A stretch of DNA of 64,000 bases from Microlunatus elymi (GCF_007362775.1 NZ_CP041692.1:2604001-2668000); one strand, 5' to 3'; positions 50,142 through 59,564 are shown, numbered from the stretch's first letter. Program-made: numbers and translations. The notes: generated by a model not told the origin, from the sequence alone.

Positions 50142-50256
50142 AAATCCCGAGGACTGAGGGCGGTCGGCGCCCCTCCGAAACCTGACGATCCCTAGCGCCA
50201 CCCTCGACCCGACCGTGATCATCGAACCGGCCAGCCAGAGCAAGGATGCGGGATGA

Positions 50257-50320
50257 GGGTCCCGGGCTTGTCGAAGGACCGAAACGCGACCCCCAGGGTC
50301 CTGAGCCTGTCGAAGGACCC
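50257..50320. repeat. Two copies of the GGTCCTGAGCCTGTCGAAGG-type element
   Basis: GGGTCCCGGGCTTGTCGAAGG (50257-50277, a diverged copy) and GGTCCTGAGCCTGTCGAAGG (50297-50316) lie 85 bp beyond the parC stop. The same element occurs twice inside hrpA. Confidence 0.6.
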
Positions 50321-50404
50321 GGAATCGCCCCGTTCGGTAGCTGCTGGTGCCGTTGGACGGTCCCTCCCGAGGTGGCCGTGGAGAAATCTGCCGGCCGGAT
50401 GGAC

Positions 50405-52858
50405 CTACGCCGGGAAGCGGCGGGTCGCCGCGGCAACGATCGGTTGAGCGGCAGGGGTGCCGGAGCCGTCGCGGCGGCCGGTGGCTTCTGGCAGGTCGAT
50501 CGGGGCGCCGCTGTCGGCGGCGGCGATTGCGGGGGTCGGTCCGGCCCAGGCGAACAGCAGAGTGCTCTCGCCCTTCAGGAACCGGTGGCACCGCACGCCG
50601 CCGGTCGCCCGGCCCTTGCCCGGGTATTCGGCGTACGGGGTGACCTTGATCGTGCCCGCGTCGGTTCCCGGTAGCGCGTCGCCACTGCCGGCCACGGTGA
50701 CCACGATCGCCTCGCCATGCGGAACGACACCGAAGAACGCGACGCTCTGGCCGGCACCGAGCTTGATGCCGGCGATGCCGCCGCCGGACCTGCCCTGCGG
50801 ACGTACCGCTGAAGCAGGGAAGTGCAGCAGTTGGGCATCGTCGGAGATGAACGTCAGCTCGACGTTCTCATCGGTCAACTCCACCGCCCCGACCACCTCG
50901 TCGCCGTCGTCCAGCCGGATGATCTCCCAGACGTCCTTGTTCAGCAACTCCGGATTCGCGCGCTTGACGATGCCGCGCCTGGTACCCAGAGCGATCGTGC
51001 CGGCATCCTCGCCGAGGCGACTCAGCGCGAGGATCCGTTCACCAGGCTCGGCCGCCGAGATCAACTCGGTGACGTGCGCTCCACCCTGCAGGTTGGGCGC
51101 GTTGGCGGTGACCGGGACGGTGGGCAGATCGAGCGCGTTGCCGCGGATCAGCCTACCGGCGTTGGTGATCAGGCCGTAGTCGCCGCGGGCGGTGGTGCGG
51201 ATCGCCGAGATGATCACGTCGTGGTTGCTACGACCGCCGTCGGTGGGCAGCGGATCGGCGTTCTCGGTGCGGGCCAGCAGGCCGGCGGAGGAGAGCAGCA
51301 CCCAACACGGATCGTCCGGAACCTCAAGCGGGGTAGCAGTTGCGGTCGCGGTGACACCACTGGACGACAGCAGAATGGTCCGCCGCGGGGTCCCGAACTG
51401 CTTGGCCACCTCGGCCAACTCGTTGCCGACCAGCAGCCGAAGTTGATCATCGTTCTCGATGATCTCGTTCAGCTCGGCGATGGTGTTCTGCAGCTCCTCG
51501 CGTTCGGCTTCCAATTCGATCTTGGAATACTTGGTCAACCGGCGCAGCTGCATGTCCAGGATGTAGTTGGCTTGCGTCTCGGTCAGCTCGAACACCTCGA
51601 TCAACCGGGTCCGCGCAGCCGCCGCGTCGTCCGATCCGCGGATGATCGCGATCACGTCGTCGATGTCCACGATCGCGATCAACAGACCCTCGACCAGATG
51701 CAGCCGCTCGACCGCCTTGTCCCGGTCATAGGTCGTACGACGCAGCACGACGTCCAGCCGATGCCGCAGGTAGACCTCCAGCATTTCCTTCAGCGGAAGG
51801 GTTCTGGGCTGTTCGTCGACCAGGGCGACCGCGTTGATCGCGAACGAGTCCTCCAGCTTGGTCTGCCGGTAGAGCTGCTCCAGCAGGGCGTCCGGGTTGA
51901 AGCCGTTCTTCACCTCGATCACCAGCCGGGTGCCGTTGGCCAGGTCGGTGAGGTCCTTCAGGTCGGCGATACCCTGCAGTTTCTTCGAGCCGACCAGGGC
52001 CTTCACCTGCTCGATGATCTTCTCCGGGCCGACGTTGTACGGCAGTTCGGTGATCACGATGCCCTTGCGGCGTGGGCTGACCTGCTCGATCCGCGCGGTC
52101 GCCCGGATCTTGAACGAACCCTTACCCGTCTCGTACGCGTCCCGGATGCCGTCCAGCCCGATGATCTTTCCGCCGGTGGGCAGATCCGGCCCGGGGATGA
52201 AGCGCATCAGCGTGTCCAGGGTGGCGTCGGGATGCTTCAGCAGATGGCGCAGCGCCTGCACCACCTCGACCAGGTTGTGCGGCGCGCAGTTGGTCGCCAT
52301 CCCGACCGCGATCCCGTTGGTGCCGTTGACCAGCAGGTTGGGATAGGCAGCGGGCAGGACGATCGGCTCGGTCTCCTTGCCGTCGTAGTTGGCCTTGAAG
52401 TCGACGGTGTCCTTGTCCAGCCCGTCGGTCATCGCCAACGCTGCCGGGGCCATCCGGCACTCGGTGTAACGCATCGCGGCCGGGCCGGCGTCCAGCGAAC
52501 CGAAGTTGCCGTGGCCGTCGACCATCGGCAGCCGCATCGTCCACGGCTGAGCCATCCGCACCAGTGCGTCGTAGATCGCCCCGTCGCCGTGCGGGTGCAG
52601 CACACCCATCACCTGGCCGACCACCCGGGCACACTTCACGTGCGGCCGATTCGGCAGCACCCCCATGTCCCGCATGGAGTAGAGAATCCGCCGCTGCACC
52701 GGCTTCAGCCCGTCCCGGGCGTCGGGCAGCGCCCGGGCATAGATCACCGAGTACGCGTACTCCAGGAAGCTCGTCTCCATCTCCGACGAGACGTCCATGT
52801 CGACGATCCGCTCGACGAAATCGTCCGCCGGCGGCGTCTTGGTCCTGCGTGCAGCCAT
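50405..52858 (-). CDS. parC: Type IIA topoisomerase subunit A, ParC-like
   Basis: This 817-residue DNA breakage-reunion subunit has [39 protein letters not shown], and catalytic Tyr131 in [10 protein letters not shown], then the tower and coiled-coil, with a C-terminal beta-pinwheel (about 500-790). No clear GyrA box (QRRGGKG) is present, the nearest being a degenerate RPQGRSGGG, which supports topoisomerase IV-like decatenase activity with ParE. The position of the quinolone-sensitive Ser in E. coli GyrA is Gly93. ATG 52858. Confidence 0.9.
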   Translation of the reverse strand: MAARRTKTPPADDFVERIVDMDVSSEMETSFLEYAYSVIYARALPDARDGLKPVQRRILYSMRDMGVLPNRPHVKCARVVGQVMGVLHPHGDGAIYDALVRMAQPWTMRLPMVDGHGNFGSLDAGPAAMRYTECRMAPAALAMTDGLDKDTVDFKANYDGKETEPIVLPAAYPNLLVNGTNGIAVGMATNCAPHNLVEVVQALRHLLKHPDATLDTLMRFIPGPDLPTGGKIIGLDGIRDAYETGKGSFKIRATARIEQVSPRRKGIVITELPYNVGPEKIIEQVKALVGSKKLQGIADLKDLTDLANGTRLVIEVKNGFNPDALLEQLYRQTKLEDSFAINAVALVDEQPRTLPLKEMLEVYLRHRLDVVLRRTTYDRDKAVERLHLVEGLLIAIVDIDDVIAIIRGSDDAAAARTRLIEVFELTETQANYILDMQLRRLTKYSKIELEAEREELQNTIAELNEIIENDDQLRLLVGNELAEVAKQFGTPRRTILLSSSGVTATATATPLEVPDDPCWVLLSSAGLLARTENADPLPTDGGRSNHDVIISAIRTTARGDYGLITNAGRLIRGNALDLPTVPVTANAPNLQGGAHVTELISAAEPGERILALSRLGEDAGTIALGTRRGIVKRANPELLNKDVWEIIRLDDGDEVVGAVELTDENVELTFISDDAQLLHFPASAVRPQGRSGGGIAGIKLGAGQSVAFFGVVPHGEAIVVTVAGSGDALPGTDAGTIKVTPYAEYPGKGRATGGVRCHRFLKGESTLLFAWAGPTPAIAAADSGAPIDLPEATGRRDGSGTPAAQPIVAAATRRFPA

Positions 52859-52918
52859 CTGTTGCCAACTCCCTCAGCTCAGTGCGAGGCGATTGTCCCT
52901 CACCAAGGTACGAATGCC

Positions 52919-52961
52919 GAGCGGGGCTCGCCGGGCACAGCCGGCTCGGATCCTCCCGCTC
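52919..52961 (-). terminator. Possible terminator after the CHAD gene
   Basis: GAGCGGG (52919-52925) pairs with CCCGCTC (52955-52961) at the end of the CHAD gene. The inner part is GC-rich and partly paired. Confidence 0.4.
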
Positions 52962-53853
52962 AGGAGGTGGGGGCCCGTTTGGCGATCTTCTTGCGCAGGT
53001 GGCGCCGGTGCTGAAGCTCCTGGTCGTAGAGGATGCCGAAGGTGAAGCCGTTGCGGCCGGGGATGCCGCCGAGATCGCGGAGCAGGATCGAGGCCAGTCG
53101 GCTGTCCTGGTAGTCGCCGAGTTGATCTTGAAGCCGCTTGCGGCGGGCGATCGTACGATCCGCAGCCGAACCGAACACGGATGCGCTCGCCTCGACCGCG
53201 TACCGGTGTCGCTTCGCCGCCTTGCGAGCGGAGTGAATCAACGCGTCGGTCTCCGGATCGTCGGCGTTGATCGCGTCGGCGGCATGCCGCAGCCGCCGAT
53301 CCAGCCGATACCCGGCTCGCTTGACGTACTTCTTGATCTTGGTCGCGGGCTTGTCGGCACGCGCGGTCCAGGCCGGCTGATCCTTCCACTTCTCCAACTG
53401 CTGCAGCAGCTCCGCGTAGCGTTCGTCATGCAGCGCATCCCGCAACGCGGCCAATGCGATCCGTCGCCGGAACAGCAACTGATCGGCCAGTTCCTGGGCT
53501 GCCTGATGCAGCACAAGATCATCTTCCATCCGGTCCACTGCAGCGGTCAACCGTTCGCCCAGCACGTCCAGGTCACGTACGGCGCCCAGCCGCAGACCGA
53601 ACCAGCGCAGCTCGTCGGACAAGCTTTCTGCCTGCTCTGCAAGGAAGAAGTCGTCGAAGACGCGCAAGGTGCTGCGTAGCCGCCGGCAGCCCACCCGGGC
53701 CTGATGGATCCGTTCCGCGGGCAACTCGCGGGCCCGATCGGCGTCGAAGGCGCGCTGCAGTTCGGCGCTGATCGTCAGCACGGTGACGCACTGGTCCGCG
53801 AGATAGGGACCGAGCACGTCCGCAGCTGTCGTCGTCTGCTGGTGCTTGCTCAC
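52960..53853 (-). CDS. CHAD domain protein
   Basis: This 297-residue helical protein contains IHQARVGCRRLRSTLRVFDD, WFGLRLGAVRDLDVLGERL, and IHSARKAAKRHRYAVEASAS, the conserved His/Arg/Lys helices of CHAD domains. These bind polyphosphate through their basic face. It has no CYTH partner domain. GTG 53853 lies ten bases after the stop of the acyl-CoA synthetase gene and follows GAGGA, so the two are probably co-transcribed. Some actinomycetes accumulate much polyphosphate, which makes this plausible but not shown. Confidence 0.85.
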   Translation of the reverse strand: MSKHQQTTTAADVLGPYLADQCVTVLTISAELQRAFDADRARELPAERIHQARVGCRRLRSTLRVFDDFFLAEQAESLSDELRWFGLRLGAVRDLDVLGERLTAAVDRMEDDLVLHQAAQELADQLLFRRRIALAALRDALHDERYAELLQQLEKWKDQPAWTARADKPATKIKKYVKRAGYRLDRRLRHAADAINADDPETDALIHSARKAAKRHRYAVEASASVFGSAADRTIARRKRLQDQLGDYQDSRLASILLRDLGGIPGRNGFTFGILYDQELQHRRHLRKKIAKRAPTS

Positions 53854-53863
53854 CGGATCGTCC

Positions 53864-55594
53864 TCAGTCGAAATCGCCGGCGTAGAACTCGAACTCGGCC
53901 CGGCCGACATGGGTTTCCTCCGCGTGCCGCAACTCGACTCGGCGGATCTTGCCACTGATCGTTTTCGGCAACTCGCCGAATTCGAGGATCCGGATCCGCT
54001 TGTAGGGGGCGAGATGTTCGCGGGTGTAGGCGAAGATCGACTTCGCCGTCTCCGCGTCGGGCTGATGGCCGCCGGCCAAGATCACGAACGCCTTCGGCAC
54101 CGCGAGCCGGACCGGATCGGGATGCGGGATCACTGCTGCCTCGGCCACCGCCGGATGTTCGATCAACACTGACTCCAACTCGAACGGGCTGATCCGATAG
54201 TCGCTGGCCTTGAACACGTCGTCGGAGCGGCCGACGTAGGTCAGGTAGCCGTCATCGTCGATGCTGACCACATCGCCGGTGTGATAGACGTCGCCGGCGA
54301 AGGCGTGCTCGTTCTTCCGATCGTCGAACACGTCGGCCCGATCCTTGTAGCCGGTCATCAGCGCCAGCGGCCGCGGATCCAGCTCCAAGCACAACTCGCC
54401 CTCGTCCGTGCGGTTCTCGCCGGTGGCCGGATCGACCAGCCGGACCCGGTACCCCGGCAGCGGCCGGCCCATCGAACCGGGCTTCAAGCCAACCCCCGGC
54501 GGATTCCCTACCTGGGCGGAGGTCTCGGTCTGCCCGTACCCGTCCCGGATGGTCAGTCCCCACGCCTTCTTGACCTGCTCGATCACCTCCGGGTTGAGCG
54601 GCTCACCGGCCGAGAACGCTTCCCTGATTGAGGTCTTGGCCGATCCGAGGTCGGCCTGGATCAGCATCCGCCACACCGTCGGCGGGGCGCAGAAGGTGCT
54701 CACCCCGGTGCTCTCCAGCACCCGCAGCAGACCGTCGGCGGCGAACCGCTGATAGTTGTAGACCAAGATCGTCGACCCCGCCAGCCACGGAGCGAAGAAG
54801 CTGCTCCAGGCATGTTTGGCCCAGCCGGGCGAGCTGATGTTGAGGTGAACGTCGCCGGGTCGCAACCCCATCCAGTACATCGTGCTCAGATGCCCGATCG
54901 GGTACGAGGTCTGGGTGTGCTCGACCAGCTTCGGCAACGCGGTGGTGCCGGAGGTGAAGTACAGCAGCATCGGGTCGTCGGCCTTGCTGACACCGGGGAA
55001 GTGCCGGTCGGCGTCGGGATCGACTACGACCTCGGCGTAATCGTGCCAGCCGTCGGGCACCGGGCTGCCGGAACCGGAACCGTCCACCGCCACCCGGCCG
55101 TGCTCGACCTGCAACTCGGCGAATTTGGCGTGGTCGGCGACGTCGGCAATCAGCAACCTGGCCTCGCCACGGTCGACGCGGTCGGCCAGGTCCTTGGCCG
55201 CCAACTGCGGTGTGGCCGGGATGATCACCGCGCCGATCCGGATCGCGGCCAGCATGATCTCCCACAGCGGCACGCAATTTCCCAACACCAGCAGGATCCG
55301 ATCGCCACGGCGTACCCCCAGACCGGCCAGCCACTGCGCGGCCGCCACCGAACGATCCCGCAACTCGGCGAAGCTGAGCTTGGCCTCCCGGCCAACGCCG
55401 CCCGCCTCGTCGGCGTCGATCACCCACAGCGCGGTCTGCTCGGGGCTCTCCTCGGCCAGCCCGTCGAACCAGTCGGCGGCGAAGTTGAACAGCTGCAGCT
55501 GGGGCCAACTGAAACCGGCGTACGCAGTCTGGTAGTCGCTGCGATGCAGCAACAGGAAGTCTCGTGCTGCGCGGACCTGCGGATGAGTCGGCAT
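53864..55594 (-). CDS. AMP-binding acyl-CoA synthetase
   Basis: This 576-residue adenylate-forming ligase has P-loop YFTSGTTALPKLVEHT, GYGQTETSAQVG, the hinge YHTGDVVSIDDDGYLTYVGR with Asp/Arg, and C-terminal Lys in LPKTISGKIRRVELR. It resembles medium-chain acyl-CoA synthetases: SPGWAKHAWSSFFAPW is typical of that group. It activates a carboxylic acid to its CoA thioester with ATP. ATG 55594. It lies upstream of the CHAD gene. Confidence 0.9.
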   Translation of the reverse strand: MPTHPQVRAARDFLLLHRSDYQTAYAGFSWPQLQLFNFAADWFDGLAEESPEQTALWVIDADEAGGVGREAKLSFAELRDRSVAAAQWLAGLGVRRGDRILLVLGNCVPLWEIMLAAIRIGAVIIPATPQLAAKDLADRVDRGEARLLIADVADHAKFAELQVEHGRVAVDGSGSGSPVPDGWHDYAEVVVDPDADRHFPGVSKADDPMLLYFTSGTTALPKLVEHTQTSYPIGHLSTMYWMGLRPGDVHLNISSPGWAKHAWSSFFAPWLAGSTILVYNYQRFAADGLLRVLESTGVSTFCAPPTVWRMLIQADLGSAKTSIREAFSAGEPLNPEVIEQVKKAWGLTIRDGYGQTETSAQVGNPPGVGLKPGSMGRPLPGYRVRLVDPATGENRTDEGELCLELDPRPLALMTGYKDRADVFDDRKNEHAFAGDVYHTGDVVSIDDDGYLTYVGRSDDVFKASDYRISPFELESVLIEHPAVAEAAVIPHPDPVRLAVPKAFVILAGGHQPDAETAKSIFAYTREHLAPYKRIRILEFGELPKTISGKIRRVELRHAEETHVGRAEFEFYAGDFD

Positions 55595-55633
55595 GGCCGC
55601 ACGCTATCGCAACGGCACCGGCCTCGTACCGGG

Positions 55634-57157
55634 TCAGGAGTCGTCGATGTCGACCCAGTCCAAGGTGCGTTGAACGGCCTTCTGCCAGCCTGCGTACCCG
55701 GCACTGCGCTGTTCGTCGGAGGTCTGCGGGTTCCACCGCCTGCTCTCGTGCCAGTTCTGCCGCAACTCCTCGGGATCGCTCCAGAAACCGACCGCCAGGC
55801 CGGCCGCATAGGCGGCGCCCAGCGCCGTGGTCTCGGCGATCTGCGGCTTGCTCACCTCGACCCCGAGCACGTCGGCCTGGATCTGCATGCACAGCTCGTT
55901 GGCGGTGATCCCGCCGTCCACCTTGAGCACGTCGATCTTGCTGCCGGAGTCCTTCTCCATCGCGTCGGCCACATCCTTGCTCTGATAGCAGATCGCCTCC
56001 AGCGCGGCTCGGGCCAGATGTCCGCCGGTGTTGTAGCGCGACATCCCGACGATCACGCCGCGGGCGTCGGATCGCCAGTACGGCGCGAACAGTCCGGAGA
56101 ACGCCGGTACGAAGTACAAGCCGCCGTTGTCGGTCACCGTGCGGGCCAGCACCTCGCTGTCGTCGGCGTCGGTGATGATCTTGAGCTGGTCGCGCAGCCA
56201 CTGGATCGCCGAGCCGGTGACCGCGATCGAACCCTCCAACGCGAACACCGGATCCTGATCACCGAACTGGTAGCAAACCGTGGTCAGCAAGCCGTTCTCG
56301 GAGCGGACCAGCTCGGTGCCGGTGTTCATCAACAGGAAGTTTCCGGTCCCGTAGGTGTTCTTCGCCTCGCCGGCGGACAGACAGACCTGACCGACCATGG
56401 CGGCTTGTTGATCACCGAGCGTGCCGGCCAGCGACACCTCGCCCTGCAGGGGTCCGCGCTTGAGGGTCTTGCCGTACAGGTTGGGATCGGAAGAGGGTCG
56501 GATCTCGGGCAGCATCTGCCGGGGGATGTCGAAGAAGCCGAGCAGCTCGTCGTCCCAGTCCAGCGTCTCCAGATTCATCAGCATGGTGCGGCCGGCGTTG
56601 GTGACGTCGGTGATGTGTACGCCGCCGTCGGTGCCGCCGGTCAGATTCCACAGCAGCCAGCAGTCGGTGGTGCCGAAGAGCGCGTCGCCCTTCTCGGCGG
56701 CCTCCCGGACGCCGGAGACGTTCTCGAAGATCCACTGGATCTTGCCCGCGGAGAAGTAGGTCGCCGGCGGGATGCCGGCCTTGCGGCGGATCACATCACC
56801 TCGCCCGTCGCGTTCCAGCGCGGCGGCGATCTTGTCGGTCCGGGTGTCCTGCCAGACGATCGCGTTGTAGTAGGGCCGGCCGGTGCGCTTGTTCCAGATC
56901 ACCGTGGTCTCGCGCTGGTTGGTGATCCCGAGCGCGGCCAGATCGCCGGCTTCCAGGTCGAGCTTGTTCATCGCGGTCTGGATCACCGAGGAGGTGCGGT
57001 CCAGGATCTCCACCGGGTTGTGCTCCACCCAGCCGGGCTTGGGCATGATCTGGGAGTGTTCCAGCTGGTGCTTGCCGATCTCCGCGCCGTCATGATCGAA
57101 AACCATGAATCGGCTGCTGGTGGTGCCCTGGTCGATCGCCGCGACGTAGTCGGCCAT
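55634..57157 (-). CDS. glpK: Glycerol kinase
   Basis: This 507-residue FGGY kinase phosphorylates glycerol to sn-glycerol 3-phosphate. It begins [20 protein letters not shown] and includes [20 protein letters not shown], the signature [11 protein letters not shown], and [17 protein letters not shown] 57157 follows AAGGGAGACGAGG; an upstream ATG would add an unconserved 18-residue tail. No glpF or glpD is adjacent. Confidence 0.95.
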   Translation of the reverse strand: MADYVAAIDQGTTSSRFMVFDHDGAEIGKHQLEHSQIMPKPGWVEHNPVEILDRTSSVIQTAMNKLDLEAGDLAALGITNQRETTVIWNKRTGRPYYNAIVWQDTRTDKIAAALERDGRGDVIRRKAGIPPATYFSAGKIQWIFENVSGVREAAEKGDALFGTTDCWLLWNLTGGTDGGVHITDVTNAGRTMLMNLETLDWDDELLGFFDIPRQMLPEIRPSSDPNLYGKTLKRGPLQGEVSLAGTLGDQQAAMVGQVCLSAGEAKNTYGTGNFLLMNTGTELVRSENGLLTTVCYQFGDQDPVFALEGSIAVTGSAIQWLRDQLKIITDADDSEVLARTVTDNGGLYFVPAFSGLFAPYWRSDARGVIVGMSRYNTGGHLARAALEAICYQSKDVADAMEKDSGSKIDVLKVDGGITANELCMQIQADVLGVEVSKPQIAETTALGAAYAAGLAVGFWSDPEELRQNWHESRRWNPQTSDEQRSAGYAGWQKAVQRTLDWVDIDDS

Positions 57158-57274
57158 GCCTCGTCTCCCTTGATCAGATCCGCCGATTGGTTCGGTCTCT
57201 GTGATCGGCACGCCGATCCCCGGATGATCATGCCAGCACCGACCGGCCGGGCGATGCTGTGCGGCGGAGACAGC

Positions 57275-57348
57275 ACAAGAATCCTGCTCCAGTGGCGTCC
57301 TGACCCGCAGATCCGGCCGGCTGGACCCGACTGGCGCAGGATCCTTGT
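57275..57348. repeat. Long hairpin repeat flanking the DUF559 gene, copy 1
   Basis: The left arm ACAAGAATCCTGCTCCAGT and right arm ACTGGCGCAGGATCCTTGT pair with two mismatches around a 36-base loop. It lies 31 bases after the DUF559 stop. It shares its arm sequence with copy 2 on the other side of the gene. Confidence 0.8.
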
Positions 57349-57379
57349 AATCCTGGCCGCTCCGAGTCGACCACGCGGA

Positions 57380-58249
57380 TCAACTGCGCAGGGCGAGTGC
57401 GCGGCGGATGCATTCGATCAACCAGTCGGGGTCGTCGATCAGGTGCGCCCAGGTGAAGTTCAGAACCAGGTATCCGGCGAGCTCGAGTTCGTTGCGCCGA
57501 CGGCGATCGTTGTTGAACACGTCCCGATCACTGTGGAAGGCGTAACTGTCGAACTCGACAATTACTCGTTGCCTGCCGAACAGCAGGTCGGCGCGATAAC
57601 GCCGGCCGGACCGGAGTCGGATCTGTCGGTTGGCCGTCCAACCCGTGATCCCGCGATTGCGCAGCAGCCGATGCAGGCGACGCTCGGCGGCCGACCACGG
57701 GTCGTCGCGCGAATCGCGAAGCACCCTCATGCGCTGCTGGTTGCCAGGTCGACCCGGGGTGGCTCGGAACGCGGCCCACAGCTCATCCAAGCTGATTCCC
57801 GCCCGGAGGGCAGCGTCGATCGCGTCCGCATCCTCGGCGGCCAGGTCGACGGCTGTCATGGCCGGCGAAGTGACCGCCACGGTCGCGATCCGCATGGCGA
57901 GTTCCGGCGGGATCTCACGGCGTTCGGTCCGGTATCGACCGCGACACGCCGCGGGACGACGTGGGGCTGCGAAGGTCAGCCGGGACACCGGCGCCTTCGG
58001 CCAGAAGGTAAGTGCCGCCGCGGCCCAGCCGGTGAGCACAGCGTCCGGTCCCAGCCACAGGGACCCGGCCAGGACGGCAAGCTCCAGGTCGTCCTCGGCG
58101 CTGGGGACCGTCAGGATTCCCGGCAGCGGCGAAGCGAGGTGCCCGCGCCGGCGGAGGTAGTCGAGCCGATAGCGCAGCTCTGGATGATCGGCTCGGCGAA
58201 TCGCGCCGCCGGCAGCTTTCAGAAGTTGGTCAATGTCTTGTGTCCACAC
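57380..58249 (-). CDS. DUF559 endonuclease-like protein with N-terminal winged-helix region
   Basis: This 289-residue protein has a C-terminal DUF559/Vsr-like nuclease fold: RADLLFGRQRVIVEFDSYAF, then HSDRDVFNNDRRRRNELELA, with the acidic and Gln/Asn-containing strands of PD-(D/E)XK nucleases, and VLNFTWAHLIDDPDW. The N-terminal part (DIDQLLKAAGGAIRRADHPEL) resembles the AbiEi-type winged helix often joined to DUF559. Biological role is unknown. GTG 58249 starts VWTQDIDQLL; the open frame further upstream crosses non-coding repeat DNA. The gene is bracketed by two related hairpin repeats. Confidence 0.75.
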   Translation of the reverse strand: MWTQDIDQLLKAAGGAIRRADHPELRYRLDYLRRRGHLASPLPGILTVPSAEDDLELAVLAGSLWLGPDAVLTGWAAAALTFWPKAPVSRLTFAAPRRPAACRGRYRTERREIPPELAMRIATVAVTSPAMTAVDLAAEDADAIDAALRAGISLDELWAAFRATPGRPGNQQRMRVLRDSRDDPWSAAERRLHRLLRNRGITGWTANRQIRLRSGRRYRADLLFGRQRVIVEFDSYAFHSDRDVFNNDRRRRNELELAGYLVLNFTWAHLIDDPDWLIECIRRALALRS

Positions 58250-58359
58250 AGAGAGTTTGTGACTTTTGGTGCCGAGGTGATCAGGGGCTGTGGATACGGG
58301 CTGCGAGGTGGGTCGCCAGGGTTGTGGACAACCGATCGGCACCGCCGGTGTGGGACGAG

Positions 58360-58441
58360 GATGACAAGAGTGCTGCACCAGTGATGCTGTCCTGCTCGGT
58401 TCCGGGCAGCTGAGCGGCACTGGTGCAGGATTCTTGTCATC
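58360..58441. repeat. Long hairpin repeat flanking the DUF559 gene, copy 2
   Basis: Arms of 24 bases match at 22 positions: left GATGACAAGAGTGCTGCACC plus AGTG, right CACTGGTGCAGGATTCTTGT plus CATC, with a 34-base loop. It lies 111 bp upstream of the DUF559 start and 37 bp before the divergent FGE gene, so a terminator role for DUF559 is excluded here. Confidence 0.85.
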
Positions 58442-58469
58442 GCCAGGTCCGGTGAAACGACGGCACGCA

Positions 58470-58475
58470 TATACC
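58470..58475 (+). promoter_or_regulatory. -10 hexamer TATACC of the FGE-like gene
   Basis: TATACC ends eight bases before GTG 58484 and two before GTG 58478. The second GTG would fit a leaderless start. Confidence 0.35.
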
Positions 58476-58477
58476 GT

Positions 58478-59497
58478 GTGGGCGTGGACCAAGATCTGCA
58501 TGTTGAGCACGCATCCTGCTGCGCTCCCAGCGGGCGAGGCATGGCCATCAGTGCCGCGCGTCCGGCCGACGGCGCCGCGGCGCCTTCTTCAGCGGCGACA
58601 TCGGACGCGTACTCGAGATCCCTCGAGCCGGACCTGGGGGAGCGGATCTCCTTGCCCGGCGGGGATTTCCTGATGGGGACCGAGGACGCCGAGGGGTTTC
58701 CCGACGACGCCGAGGGGCCGATCCGCCGGGTCCACGTGGACGGCTTCCGCATCGGCGCGACTGCGGTAACCAACGATCAGTTCGCTCGGTTCATCGCGGC
58801 CACCGGTCACCGGACCGAGGCGCAGAGCTTCGGCTGGAGCTTCGTGTTCGCCGGTTTCCTGTCGGCGGCGGTCCGCAAGATCAGCCCGCGACCGGAGGTG
58901 ACGCCGTGGTGGTGCGCGGTCGAGGGCGCCAGCTGGGATCATCCCGAAGGCCCCGGCTCCGACCTCGCCGGCCGCGGCGACCATCCCGTTGTCCATGTCT
59001 CCTGGAACGACGCGGTCGCCTACTGCACCTGGGCCGGCGGCCGGCTGCCCACCGAGGCCGAGTGGGAGTACGCCGCCCGCGGCGGCCTGGAGCAGGCGCG
59101 CTACCCGTGGGGCGACGACCTCACCCCGGACGGGCGGCATCTGTGCAACATCTGGCAGGGACGCTTCCCGATCCACAACAACGCCGACGACGGCTATCGC
59201 GGCACCGCATCGGTCCGCAGCTTCCCGGCCAACGGCTACGGCCTGTACGAGGTGGTCGGCAACGTCTGGGAGTGGACCGCCGACCACTGGGGCACCGACC
59301 ATGATCAAGAACCGGCCCCGGACCGGCCGATCGTGAACCCGACCGGTCCCGATCACGGACCACAGCGGGTGATGCGCGGCGGTTCGTACCTCTGCCACAA
59401 GTCCTACTGCAACCGCTACCGGGTCGCCGCCCGCAGCCGCAACGAGCCCAACAGCGGCGGCGGCAACAACGGCTTCCGCTGCGTCTGGCCGTCCTGA
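58478..59497 (+). CDS. Formylglycine-generating enzyme
   Basis: This protein of about 337-339 residues has the FGE-sulfatase (SUMF1) fold: LPGGDFLMGTEDAEGFPDD, AGGRLPTEAEWEYAARGG, GLYEVVGNVWEWTADHWG, and GGSYLCHKSYCNRYRVAARS carrying the copper/active-site cysteines Cys306 and Cys311 (C-x4-C as in Streptomyces FGE). It would oxidise Cys to formylglycine in sulfatase-like targets at CxPxR sites. The N-terminus holds CCAPSGR (14-20), close to that target motif. No sulfatase gene is in the window. GTG 58478 or GTG 58484. Confidence 0.9.
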   Translation: MGVDQDLHVEHASCCAPSGRGMAISAARPADGAAAPSSAATSDAYSRSLEPDLGERISLPGGDFLMGTEDAEGFPDDAEGPIRRVHVDGFRIGATAVTNDQFARFIAATGHRTEAQSFGWSFVFAGFLSAAVRKISPRPEVTPWWCAVEGASWDHPEGPGSDLAGRGDHPVVHVSWNDAVAYCTWAGGRLPTEAEWEYAARGGLEQARYPWGDDLTPDGRHLCNIWQGRFPIHNNADDGYRGTASVRSFPANGYGLYEVVGNVWEWTADHWGTDHDQEPAPDRPIVNPTGPDHGPQRVMRGGSYLCHKSYCNRYRVAARSRNEPNSGGGNNGFRCVWPS

Positions 59498-59510
59498 TCA
59501 CCCGACCTCA

Positions 59511-59564
59511 CCGACTTGTCAGCAGGAGAGGGCGCCATAGCGCGTCCTGCCGCTGACAACTCGG
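59511..59564. repeat. 54-bp palindromic repeat, copy 4
   Basis: The left arm begins CCGACTTGTCAGCAGGAGAG and the right ends CCGCTGACAACTCGG around AT. It lies 13 bp after the FGE stop and 76 bp before the next gene, both on the plus strand, where it could be a terminator. Confidence 0.85.

Larger units (their letters stand above)
49874..50404. other. 531-bp non-coding gap between convergent genes, repeat-rich
   Basis: No gene is supported here. The region holds a terminator hairpin (49901-49928), a 49-bp direct repeat pair, and two copies of the CCTGTCGAAGG-type short repeat. It separates the transporter operon from the convergent parC gene. Confidence 0.6.

Noticed and set aside
33477-50404. 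The region as a genomic island with attachment sites
   Set aside because: No integrase, tRNA gene or flanking direct repeats are visible; only the gene content and synteny hint at rearrangement.
58250-58510. Extension of the DUF559 protein to an upstream ATG giving 376 residues
   Set aside because: The extra 87 codons would translate the hairpin repeat and part of the divergent promoter, and are Pro/Ser/Cys-rich; homologues begin near the winged-helix segment.
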